Source: Chloroflexota bacterium
Lineage (GTDB): Bacteria > Chloroflexota > Dormibacteria > Dormibacterales > Dormibacteraceae
Direction of reading: 5' to 3'
Length of the DNA stretch: 7,650 bases
Assembly (NCBI GenBank): GCA_005880345.1
Contig: VBGE01000012.1
Coordinates: 1-7,650, forward strand
Shown: positions 1 through 5,368 of the stretch, one piece after another
How the letters are laid out: every line of letters begins with the position of its first letter
Numbering within the stretch: the stretch's first letter is position 1
The notes under the pieces: generated by a model
Seen by the model: only the letters and a program-made list of their open reading frames with translations
Told to the model about the DNA's origin: nothing
Databases searched by the model: none
Made by a program: the position numbers and the translations under genes

Positions 1-989
1 CCATCTCGTTCACCGAGCCGCGGGAGCGAGCCACCGCCTTCGCCGTATACGGATCCATCGCGGGCAGTGGCGCGGCGATCGGCCTTCTCCTGGGCGGGAT
101 GCTCACCGAGTACCTCTCCTGGCGCTGGTGTCTTTACGTCAACGTCCCCATCGCGATCATCGCCGCGATCGGCGGCGCCGCGGTGCTGCCTGCCTCGAGC
201 CCGGCGTCGGGGTCGAAATTCGACGTGCCGGGAGTGGTGCTGGCCACAGGTGGCCTGGTGGCGCTCGTGTACGCGTCCACTGCAGCGGTCACCAATGGCT
301 GGTCGTCTCCTGCCGTCGAGGCCTTGTTCGGCGCCGCCATCGCAGCGTTCGCGCTGTTTGTCTGGCGCGAGACGCGGACCCCGAGCCCGCTCTTGCCCTT
401 GCGAATCGTCGCCGACCGCAACCGCGGCGGCGCCTACCTGACCGTCACGCTCGTCATCGCCGGCATGTTCGGCGCGTTTCTCTTCCTCACCTATTACTTC
501 CAGGTGGTGCTGCACTACACCCCGTTCCAGGCGGGTCTTGCCTTTCTCCCACTTGTGGTCGCGCAGCAGGCGGGTTCGTGGCTGATTGCGAGCCGCCTCA
601 TGCCCCTGGTGCCGCCACGCGCGCTCATGGCGCCGGGCGCGATCGTCGCCGCCGCGGGCATGGCGTTCCTCACCCAGGTCCCGCTCGTGGCGGAGGTGCT
701 GCTGGGGCTGGGCGTGTCGTGCGTGATGGTGCCGGCCTTCAGCACGGCGACGCAGCGAGTCGACCGGCGCGAGGCGGGCGTCGCCTCGGCGACCGCCAGC
801 GCGGCGAGTCAGATCGGCGGATCCCTTGGCGCGGCACTGCTGAATGCGATCGCCGTCAGCTCGGGCGGCACCGTCGCCCACGGCTTCATGGTGGCGACGG
901 GCTGGGGAGCGGGCATCCTCGTCCTGGCGGCCGCCGCTTCGGGAAGCCTGATCAACGCCGGCCGTCCTGGGCGCCGACAGGCCGCTTGA
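1..989 (+). CDS. MFS exporter, DHA2 (EmrB/QacA-type) family, C-terminal part, 5' truncated by window
   Basis: The reading frame is open from the window edge (first complete codon at base 3) and ends at TGA 987-989, giving 328 visible residues. Near the start is a stretch like MFS motif C at the end of TM5: an EPRERATAFA loop, then GSIAGSGAAIGLLLGG and the LSWRWCLYVNVP segment typical of DHA2 14-TM proton-driven drug exporters. The rest alternates hydrophobic helices with short charged loops and ends in a basic tail (GRPGRRQAA). A full family member is about 450-520 residues, so roughly the first third, including motif A, lies upstream of the window. Motif C usually has a Pro after AIG; here it is Leu, which I believe is common in high-GC members. 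Predicted role: inner-membrane efflux of hydrophobic or cationic compounds; the substrate cannot be told. No terminator follows, and the stop codon lies within the next promoter. The family call is firm. Confidence 0.92.
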   Translation, partial: ISFTEPRERATAFAVYGSIAGSGAAIGLLLGGMLTEYLSWRWCLYVNVPIAIIAAIGGAAVLPASSPASGSKFDVPGVVLATGGLVALVYASTAAVTNGWSSPAVEALFGAAIAAFALFVWRETRTPSPLLPLRIVADRNRGGAYLTVTLVIAGMFGAFLFLTYYFQVVLHYTPFQAGLAFLPLVVAQQAGSWLIASRLMPLVPPRALMAPGAIVAAAGMAFLTQVPLVAEVLLGLGVSCVMVPAFSTATQRVDRREAGVASATASAASQIGGSLGAALLNAIAVSSGGTVAHGFMVATGWGAGILVLAAAASGSLINAGRPGRRQAA

Positions 990-1014
990 CAGGCGCCTCC
1001 GGGCGATGTATTCT
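986..1014 (+). promoter_or_regulatory. Predicted sigma70-type promoter for the ArsR operon
   Basis: A consensus -35 TTGACA (986-991) is followed by a 17-base spacer and a -10-like TATTCT (1009-1014; four of six consensus bases). This is the clearest canonical promoter in the window. The -35 covers the TGA stop of the upstream exporter, so the two genes are packed without a spacer. Transcription would start near 1021, giving about 28 bases of leader before the ArsR ATG at 1049. This is a pattern match only. Confidence 0.6.
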
Positions 1015-1015
1015 G

Positions 1016-1039
1016 CTGATCAGTTAATTAGCCATATGG
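1016..1039. promoter_or_regulatory. Candidate operator: three abutting palindromes in an AT-rich leader
   Basis: Just after the -10 lies an AT-rich stretch in otherwise GC-rich DNA. It holds the perfect palindromes CTGATCAG (1016-1023), TAATTA (1025-1030) and CCATATGG (1032-1039), with centres exactly 8 bp apart. The octamer GCTGATCA at 1015-1022 recurs at 1055-1062, inside the first ArsR codons. Dimeric ArsR-type repressors usually bind AT-rich inverted repeats over their own promoter, so this is the natural autoregulatory site. Binding is inferred. Confidence 0.45.
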
Positions 1040-1048
1040 AAAACTACA

Positions 1049-1423
1049 ATGGCAGCTGATCACCTTAGCGTCACCTTCGCAGCCCTCGCCGATCCCACCC
1101 GGCGGGCGATCCTGGCTCGTCTTGCCCAGGGCGAGGCCTCGGTCACCGAACTGGCCAAACCGTTCGAGCTGAGCCTCCCCGGCGTCTCGAAACATCTGAA
1201 AGTGCTGCAGCGCGCGGGCCTCATCACGCAGAGCCGCAACGCCCAGTGGCGGCCATGCCGTCTGGAAGGCGGCCGGCTCAAGGAGGCCTCGGAGTGGGTG
1301 GGAGAGTACCGGCGCTTCTGGGACGAGTCCTTCGAGCGCCTCGACGAAGTTCTGCAGGATCTCATTCAGAAGGAGAAGAATTCGGATGACCACCAAGGAG
1401 ACCAGGACCATGCCGAAAACTGA
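1049..1423 (+). CDS. ArsR/SmtB-type winged-helix transcriptional repressor (SRPBCC-linked type)
   Basis: The product is a 124-residue cytosolic DNA-binding protein. It opens with the ArsR signature FAALADPTRRAILARL (residues 10-25). The helix-turn-helix follows: SVTELAKPFELSLPGVSKHL (31-50), then the wing KVLQRAGLITQSRNAQWRPCRL (51-72). The remainder, rich in R, E, W and L (EYRRFWDESFERLDEVLQDL), is the dimerising C-terminal helix. The metal-sensor ELCVCD-type motif is absent and only one Cys (C70) is present, so metal sensing is unlikely. This form is commonly encoded just upstream of SRPBCC/AHSA1 proteins, as here. ATG 1049 is chosen because the conserved domain begins six residues later; the ribosome site is weak (GGAAA at 1038-1042). 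The last residues (about 110-124) are hydrophilic and are encoded in the overlap with the next gene. Likely represses its own operon through the palindromes upstream. Inducer unknown. Confidence 0.93.
   Translation: MAADHLSVTFAALADPTRRAILARLAQGEASVTELAKPFELSLPGVSKHLKVLQRAGLITQSRNAQWRPCRLEGGRLKEASEWVGEYRRFWDESFERLDEVLQDLIQKEKNSDDHQGDQDHAEN
1395..1400 (+). promoter_or_regulatory. Ribosome binding site deciding the SRPBCC start
   Basis: AAGGAG sits 9 bases before ATG 1410, inside the 3' end of the ArsR gene. A second site, AGGAG at 1371-1375, sits 10 bases before an in-frame ATG at 1386. I prefer 1410 because it has the fuller motif and gives a protein beginning like family members. The upstream choice would add eight polar residues. 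Confidence 0.5.
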
Positions 1424-1892
1424 ATACACGATCGAGCCCGGCAAGCAGGAGATCGTCACCACCGTCACGCTCGACGCGCCGCGCGAGCTCGTGTTCAAGG
1501 CGTACACCGACCCGAAGCTCTTCGCCCAGTGGTGGGGTCCCCGCCGTTACGAGAACAAGGTCGAGAAGTTCGACGCGAGGCCGGGTGGCGAGTGGAGAGT
1601 GGTGCAGGTCGGCGCGGACGGCGCCACGCATGGATTCCGCGGCGTCAACCACGACGTTGTCGCGCCGGAGCGCATCTGCCAGACGTTCGAGTACGAAGGG
1701 TATCCAGGCCACGTGGCGCTGCAGACCGCAACCTTCGAGCCGATGGGCAACAAGACCAAGATCGTGGCGCACCTCGTCTTCGAGTCCGTCATGGATCGCG
1801 ACGGCATGGTCGCGTCCGGCATGCGGGATGGCGCCGACGAATCGACGGAGCGGCTGGCGGAGCTGCTCGAGAAGATGAAGGGCGGCCGGTGA
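1410..1892 (+). CDS. SRPBCC / AHSA1-like (START-fold) domain protein
   Basis: The product is 160 residues from ATG 1410, or 168 from the in-frame ATG at 1386. It is a single AHSA1 (activator of Hsp90 ATPase C-terminal-like) domain. TVTLDAPRELVFKAYTDP (18-35) and FAQWWGP (38-44) are the family's N-terminal helix-grip hallmarks. The PGGEWRVV and FEYEGYPGH strands follow, then the long C-terminal helix DGADESTERLAELLEKM. This fold encloses a hydrophobic ligand cavity. Bacterial members are mostly uncharacterised, and the Hsp90 name does not imply a chaperone role. No signal peptide or membrane segment is present. It overlaps the end of the ArsR gene by 14 bp (38 bp from 1386), and its stop codon overlaps the GTG of the DUF1801 gene, so the three are probably translated together. 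A ligand-binding partner of the ArsR regulon is plausible. Family call firm, function unknown. Confidence 0.9.
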   Translation: MPKTEYTIEPGKQEIVTTVTLDAPRELVFKAYTDPKLFAQWWGPRRYENKVEKFDARPGGEWRVVQVGADGATHGFRGVNHDVVAPERICQTFEYEGYPGHVALQTATFEPMGNKTKIVAHLVFESVMDRDGMVASGMRDGADESTERLAELLEKMKGGR

Positions 1893-2302
1893 GGACCCCA
1901 CGTACGCGAGAGCTCGCAGCCAGCCCCGACGCTTACATAGCGTCGGCACCGAAAGCGGCACAGCCGCACCTCCGCCAGCTTCGTGCGCTCATCCGGGAAC
2001 TCGCACCGAAAGCGGAGGAGAGAATCAGCTACGGCCTCGTCGGCTGCTTCTATCCGACCCGGATGATCTATTTCGGCGGCCACGCGAAGCACGTCGCGCT
2101 CTATCCGGCCGGGGACGCCCAGGGACTGCAGAAATATCTCTACGGCGCGTCAACTCTGCGGTTCCCACTGGACGAGCCGCTGCCGGTCGCCAGGATCAGG
2201 TCCCTGGTCAAAGCCCGGGTCACGGAGTACGAGGCCGCCGCGAGGGCGAAACGAACTGCGAAAGGCGCTCGCCGTTCCGCGAGTGCTCGATCAGAGTCTT
2301 GA
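1889..2302 (+). CDS. DUF1801 (YdhG-type) small protein
   Basis: The product is 137 residues starting at GTG 1889, whose last two bases are shared with the TGA of the preceding gene (a GTGA overlap, suggesting translational coupling). A purine-rich GAAGGGCGG upstream may serve as ribosome site. The core reads LRALIRELAPKAEERISYGL (31-50), then CFYPTRMIYFGGHAKHVALYP (53-73). The ISYG and KHVALYP blocks are the DUF1801 hallmarks. This fold is related to frataxin-like proteins and some members are annotated as iron chaperones, but I would not transfer that function. The last 20 or so residues are a basic, Ala/Ser/Arg-rich tail (RAKRTAKGARRSASARSES), probably unstructured, lying over the 3' end of the opposite-strand YdeI gene. 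It is the last gene of the ArsR operon, and no convincing terminator follows. Confidence 0.88.
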   Translation: MRTPRTRELAASPDAYIASAPKAAQPHLRQLRALIRELAPKAEERISYGLVGCFYPTRMIYFGGHAKHVALYPAGDAQGLQKYLYGASTLRFPLDEPLPVARIRSLVKARVTEYEAAARAKRTAKGARRSASARSES

Positions 2303-2831
2303 GCCTTCGCTCGCGGGTCTCGTCTTTTTTCGCGCTCATCACCCAGTAAGCCGCCGTCCTGCGGTAGGACGGCGCCTGTGCCTCGAAGAACTTCCAGGCG
2401 GCCCTCGATCGTCTGAACGCAGCTTCAGCCGCTTCGTCGAAACCTGGCGAGACGTTTTCGTACGAATAGATCGCCGAACGGGCCTCGTCGCGCGCCTCGT
2501 ACGCGGTGCGGCCGGTCGGATGGACGAGGCCCAGCCCGTCTAGCTCGGCAAACCGGCGGATGTTGACGGCGCTCCACACGCTTCGCTTGCGGCGCGGCGT
2601 GATCCTCTGCGCCGACATGCCGTCGCCCAGCGAATAGCGCACGCTGTCGATCCAGCCGAAGCAGAGCTCCACGTCGACCACGTCCTTCCATGTCACGGAA
2701 GGACGGCCGGTGGCCTTCTTGTGATACCCGAGCCACAGCTCCGGTGCTGTCGCGTGGTTGGCCTCAAACCACGCGCGCAACTCGACCGGCGTGGCGAAGA
2801 ACTGCACGTTTTGGGGCGTCGGCACGGCCAA
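2220..2831 (-). CDS. YdeI/OmpD-associated (OmdA) family protein
   Basis: The product is about 201-203 residues, read leftwards. Recognisable blocks, numbered from TTG 2831, are VQFFATPVELRAWFEANHAT (9-28), LWLGYHKKATGRPSVTWKD (32-50), VELCFGWIDSVR (54-65), ITPRRKRSVWSAVN (77-90) and the C-terminal PSYRRTAAYWVMSAKKDETR. These are the family's conserved features, and the length is normal. Members are annotated YdeI/OmpD-associated or bacteriocin-protection proteins; the biochemical role is not established. No signal peptide is present. The start is uncertain: TTG 2831, or GTG 2825, which I favour because homologs begin near there and TAGATT lies 8 bases upstream. No Shine-Dalgarno is evident. 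Its last 83 bp overlap the DUF1801 gene on the other strand, and it diverges from the channel gene across only 30-36 bp. Confidence 0.9.
   Translation of the reverse strand: MAVPTPQNVQFFATPVELRAWFEANHATAPELWLGYHKKATGRPSVTWKDVVDVELCFGWIDSVRYSLGDGMSAQRITPRRKRSVWSAVNIRRFAELDGLGLVHPTGRTAYEARDEARSAIYSYENVSPGFDEAAEAAFRRSRAAWKFFEAQAPSYRRTAAYWVMSAKKDETRERRLKTLIEHSRNGERLSQFVSPSRRPRTP
2352..2374. repeat. Perfect 9-bp inverted repeat inside YdeI coding sequence
   Basis: Arms CGCCGTCCT (2352-2360) and AGGACGGCG (2366-2374) pair perfectly around the 5-base loop GCGGT. The hairpin lies within the YdeI gene on the minus strand and about 50 bp beyond the stop of the plus-strand ArsR operon. It has no T-run after it in either direction, so it is not a standard intrinsic terminator. 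It could slow or stabilise the 3' end of the converging operon transcript, or be chance in GC-rich DNA. Confidence 0.4.
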
Positions 2832-2833
2832 CC

Positions 2834-2839
2834 AATCTA
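2834..2839 (-). promoter_or_regulatory. Candidate -10 for YdeI gene (leaderless)
   Basis: On the minus strand TAGATT (TANNNT pattern) ends 8 bases before GTG 2825. Transcription would begin almost at that codon, giving a leaderless message and favouring GTG 2825 over TTG 2831. No -35 consensus is visible at the proper distance. Weak, pattern-only evidence, strengthened by similar layouts at two other starts here. Confidence 0.3.
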
Positions 2840-2861
2840 CCGTTGCGCCATCCTTACCGCC

Positions 2862-3512
2862 GTGAGCCAGACGCCCCGCCCGCCACGCCGGCTCGCCGAC
2901 CTGTCCGGCACCGACCCCAACCGGCTCTCGGGCATCTCAGACGGCATCTTCGCGGTCGGCATGACTTTGCTGGTGCTCGGCCTCCTGGTTCCGACATTCA
3001 AGTCGCCACCAACCGAAAACGAGCTGTGGAATGGTTTGGTCGGCCTGGCGCCGCACGCCCTCGTCTATGCCATGAGCTTCATGACCCTCGGCATCTTCTG
3101 GCTGGGACAGGGCACGCAGCTGAGCCGGCTCGCCAGGAGCAACCGGCACTACCAGTGGATCCAGCTCGTTTTCTTGTTTTCGGTGACGCTGGTCCCATTC
3201 TCGACCGCGCTGCTCGGCAACTTCTACTGGCTGAAGGTCGCATTGATCCTGTACTGGCTCAACATCCTGCTCCTGGGCGCGGCCCTGCTGGCTGCCCTGG
3301 AGTACGGCCTGCGCGCCGGCCTGTTCCGGGAGGAGGGCAGGACCGAGATGGCGCACCTGATGCGGGGGCGAATCTTGATCGCCCAGGCCCTATACGCGGT
3401 GGCGACGGCGCTCTGCCTGTTCCTGCCGACCTGGGTAAGCATCGGCGTGATCGTCGCGATCCAGCTCAACTACGCCCTCGCGCCGCGGATCCCGTTTCTC
3501 TATCGGTTCTGA
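2862..3512 (+). CDS. TMEM175-family (DUF1211) predicted potassium channel
   Basis: The product is a 216-residue integral membrane protein with about six predicted helices. A polar N-terminus (1-20) leads to the family's TM1 signature, RLSGISDGIFAVGMTLLVL (21-39), followed by TM2 with LVYAMSFMTLGIFWLG (67-82). The conserved block LVPFSTALLG (110-119) ends TM3. Further helices are at about 124-148, 173-192 and 193-208, and the tail is short. Prokaryotic TMEM175 proteins of about this length assemble as tetramers and conduct K+; their filter is formed by TM1. The usual RxxxFSD motif is here R21xxxI25-S26-D27, with Phe replaced by Ile. GTG 2862 is chosen because the frame upstream only shadows the opposite-strand YdeI gene, and because 216 residues fits the family. 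No Shine-Dalgarno precedes it; TACCGT (2838-2843) is a possible -10. The gene is followed after 27 bp by the antiporter, suggesting a shared role in K+ balance. Confidence 0.85.
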   Translation: MSQTPRPPRRLADLSGTDPNRLSGISDGIFAVGMTLLVLGLLVPTFKSPPTENELWNGLVGLAPHALVYAMSFMTLGIFWLGQGTQLSRLARSNRHYQWIQLVFLFSVTLVPFSTALLGNFYWLKVALILYWLNILLLGAALLAALEYGLRAGLFREEGRTEMAHLMRGRILIAQALYAVATALCLFLPTWVSIGVIVAIQLNYALAPRIPFLYRF

Positions 3513-3524
3513 CCTCCGCCGCCA

Positions 3525-3530
3525 TAGAAT
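3525..3530 (+). promoter_or_regulatory. Candidate -10 for the antiporter gene (leaderless GTG)
   Basis: TAGAAT, five of six bases of the TATAAT consensus, sits in the 27-bp gap after the channel gene and ends 9 bases before GTG 3540. Transcription would start within a few bases of the GTG, so the message would have almost no leader. No Shine-Dalgarno is present in this gap. A -35 is not evident. The antiporter may therefore have its own promoter in addition to any read-through from the channel gene. Confidence 0.45.
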
Positions 3531-3539
3531 GCCCGCCGA

Positions 3540-5288
3540 GTGAACATCCCGACCAATCTCGGCCTGCTCTCCAGCATCGGGATCTGCACGGGCGCCGCTG
3601 CGCTCATCGCCGCCGTCACATGGCGGTTCAAGCAGCCGCTGATCATTGCCTACCTGCTCACCGGCGTGATCATCGGCCCGAACATCGGGCTCAAGCTGAT
3701 CTCCGACCAGGAGAGCATCTCGACCGTGGCCGAGATCGGTTTGATCCTCCTCTTGTTCGTCATCGGTCTCGAGATCGACCTGCGGAAGATGGCCGGGGGC
3801 GGCCCGGCGGTGCTCCTCACCGGCGCCCTCCAGGTGCCGATCTGCATCGCCCTCGGACTTGGGTTCTTCTACGTCCTGGGCGTGCACAACGCGGCGCACA
3901 ACTACGCCCTGCTGTATCTCGCCGCGTGCATGAGCCTGTCGAGCACGCTGGTCGTGGTCAAGATCCTCAACGACAAGTACGAGCTCGACACCCTGCCCGG
4001 CCGCATCACCCTTGGCGTGCTCGTCCTCCAGGACCTGTGGGCGGTGGGCATGCTGGCCGTGCAGCCGAACATCTTGAACCCCAACCTGGTCCCGCTCCTC
4101 GGCTCGGTGTGGCGCGGCGCGATCCTGGTCGTCGGCGGCTTTGCGCTGTCCAAGTACGCGCTGCCCTACCTGTTCCGGATGGTGCAGAAGGCGCCCGAGC
4201 TCGTGCTCGTCTCGGCCCTCGGGTGGTGCTTCTTCCTGGCCGGCGCCGCGAGCCTGATCGGGTTGTCCCGCGAGATGGGCGCCCTCATCGCGGGCGTGAG
4301 CCTGTCGACCTTTCCTTACAACGTCGACGTCGTCGCCAAGGCGGTCAGCATCCGCGACTTCTTCGTCACTCTCTTCTTTGTCGCCCTCGGCATGCAGATC
4401 ACCATCCCCAGCCTGCACGTCCTCGAGCTCGCCCTGGCCGCATCTGCCTTCGTCATCGTCAGCCGAGTCGTCGTCGTACCGATCCTCTACGCGCTCCGTC
4501 TCGGATTGCGGACCAGCATCGTGCCGGCGATCAACCTGGCCCAGGTGAGCGAGTTCTCGATCGTCATCGCCTCGCTCGGCGTGACGATGGGCCAGATCAA
4601 CCAGGAGATCCTGACCGTGGTCATCATCACCTTCGCCGTGACCTCCGTCGTCTCGACCTACATGATCAACTTCAGCCACCGGATCCAGTCGATGCTGGCC
4701 TCGGCTTTCAAGCTGGTCGGCCTGCGCGACCTCGACTTCGCAGGCGCCGGCGCCGACGGATCTGGCGACCTGCACCAGCCCGTGATATTCCTCGGCTTCT
4801 TCCGCGACACGAGCTCGATCCTCTACGAGTTCGAACATGAAGGTGATGCCGTGGAGGCGCGCCAGTTCATCGAGAAGATCCTGGTCATCGACTTCAACCC
4901 GACCGTCTTGCGCGAGCTGCGTCGCAAGAACATCAAGGCCGTCTACGGCGACATCGCCCACGCCGACACCCTCCGCCACGCGGGCATCGAGCACGCCGAG
5001 CTGGTGGTCTCGAGCATCACCGACGACGTCCTGCGCGGCACGAGCAACCTCCGGCTCATGCGCAGCGTGCACAACATCTCGCCCAACGCGCGCATGGTGC
5101 TCACGACCGACCACATCCCGCAGGCGCTGAAGTTCTACGAGGAAGGCGCCGACTTCGTGTTCGTCCCGCGCCTGTACTCGGCAGCCGCGTGCGCGCGGAT
5201 ACTCCGCAAGGGATTGCTGGACGGTTTCCAGGAGGTGCGCTCGCAGGCGATCGGCCATCTGTCAAAGCGGCAAGAGGTTCTCGCCTGA
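3540..5288 (+). CDS. CPA2/Kef-type cation:proton antiporter with RCK (TrkA-N) domain
   Basis: The product is a 582-residue inner-membrane protein. Residues 1 to about 400 form the Na+/H+ exchanger domain of 12-13 helices. Family motifs are visible: IIAYLLTGVIIGP, LLLFVIGLEID, SLSSTLVVVKIL (132-143), VLVLQDLWAV with Q164-D165, MGALIAGVSLS (246-256), RDFFVTLFFVALGM (272-285) and QVSEFSIVIASLG with E338. D165 and E338 are the likely ion-path acidic residues. From 415 to about 560 is an RCK-like Rossmann domain: VIFLGFF, ILVIDFNP with D451, VYGDIAHADTLRHAGI (468-483), then ALKFYEEGADFVFVP. Kef-type proteins exchange K+ (or Na+) for H+, gated by the nucleotide-binding domain. Oddly, the GxGxxG dinucleotide loop is replaced by GFFRDTSS (419-426), so NAD(H) binding is doubtful. 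The GTG start fits the first helix and the TAGAAT just upstream. It pairs with the channel gene before it. Ion specificity is inferred. Confidence 0.93.
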   Translation: MNIPTNLGLLSSIGICTGAAALIAAVTWRFKQPLIIAYLLTGVIIGPNIGLKLISDQESISTVAEIGLILLLFVIGLEIDLRKMAGGGPAVLLTGALQVPICIALGLGFFYVLGVHNAAHNYALLYLAACMSLSSTLVVVKILNDKYELDTLPGRITLGVLVLQDLWAVGMLAVQPNILNPNLVPLLGSVWRGAILVVGGFALSKYALPYLFRMVQKAPELVLVSALGWCFFLAGAASLIGLSREMGALIAGVSLSTFPYNVDVVAKAVSIRDFFVTLFFVALGMQITIPSLHVLELALAASAFVIVSRVVVVPILYALRLGLRTSIVPAINLAQVSEFSIVIASLGVTMGQINQEILTVVIITFAVTSVVSTYMINFSHRIQSMLASAFKLVGLRDLDFAGAGADGSGDLHQPVIFLGFFRDTSSILYEFEHEGDAVEARQFIEKILVIDFNPTVLRELRRKNIKAVYGDIAHADTLRHAGIEHAELVVSSITDDVLRGTSNLRLMRSVHNISPNARMVLTTDHIPQALKFYEEGADFVFVPRLYSAAACARILRKGLLDGFQEVRSQAIGHLSKRQEVLA

Positions 5289-5368
5289 CCCGCGGACTTT
5301 GACCTGGCAGACCGTCCGATCGTCCATAAGGCGTTCGAGCGAATGACGCTTCTCCGTATCGTGGCGGT
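5289..5368. other. 80-bp intergenic gap before the oxygenase gene
   Basis: This is the longest gene-free stretch in the window. It holds TTGACC at 5299-5304 with CATAAG 20 bases on (5325-5330), a weak promoter-like pair with too wide a spacer, and a TATCGT just before the next start. I see no strong inverted repeat with a T-run, so no intrinsic terminator for the antiporter gene can be called. Confidence 0.4.
5357..5362 (+). promoter_or_regulatory. Candidate -10 for the DUF2236 gene (leaderless GTG)
   Basis: TATCGT fits only the minimal TANNNT pattern and ends 6 bases before GTG 5369, the distance at which transcription would begin on the start codon itself. No good -35 is seen 17 bases upstream (TTCGAG). 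GGCGG near 5363 is the only Shine-Dalgarno-like string. Weak evidence alone; listed because the same layout recurs at 3525 and 2834. Confidence 0.28.

Noticed and set aside
1049..1423. Metal-responsive ArsR (arsenic or zinc sensor)
   Set aside because: No paired cysteines or His/Asp metal sites; a single Cys at residue 70 and the SRPBCC neighbour point to the non-metal class.
1028..1961. Minus-strand frames opposite the ArsR and SRPBCC genes (1028-1507, 1362-1961)
   Set aside because: The plus-strand products match families along their full length, whereas these reverse frames show no motif and no start signals.
2301..2330. Possible terminator after DUF1801: GAGC-CTTC-GCTC stem then a run of six T
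   Set aside because: The stem is only 4 bp and ends 12 bases before the T-run. The T-run is explained by two Lys codons of the YdeI protein on the other strand.
2690..4840. 716-codon plus-strand frame spanning the YdeI, channel and antiporter genes
   Set aside because: Rich in R, P, A and G and crosses three recognised genes in other frames and on both strands; no recognisable domain. A frame shadow.
3390..5258. 622-codon open frame on the minus strand opposite the antiporter
   Set aside because: Its translation is a run of D, E, R, H, A, Q and V without any domain, the usual antisense by-product of GC-rich codon use opposite a clearly conserved membrane protein.
5299..5330. TTGACC ... CATAAG promoter-like pair between antiporter and oxygenase genes
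   Set aside because: The 20-base spacer is too long for a normal sigma70 promoter and the -10 is poor; kept only as a note in the gap entry.
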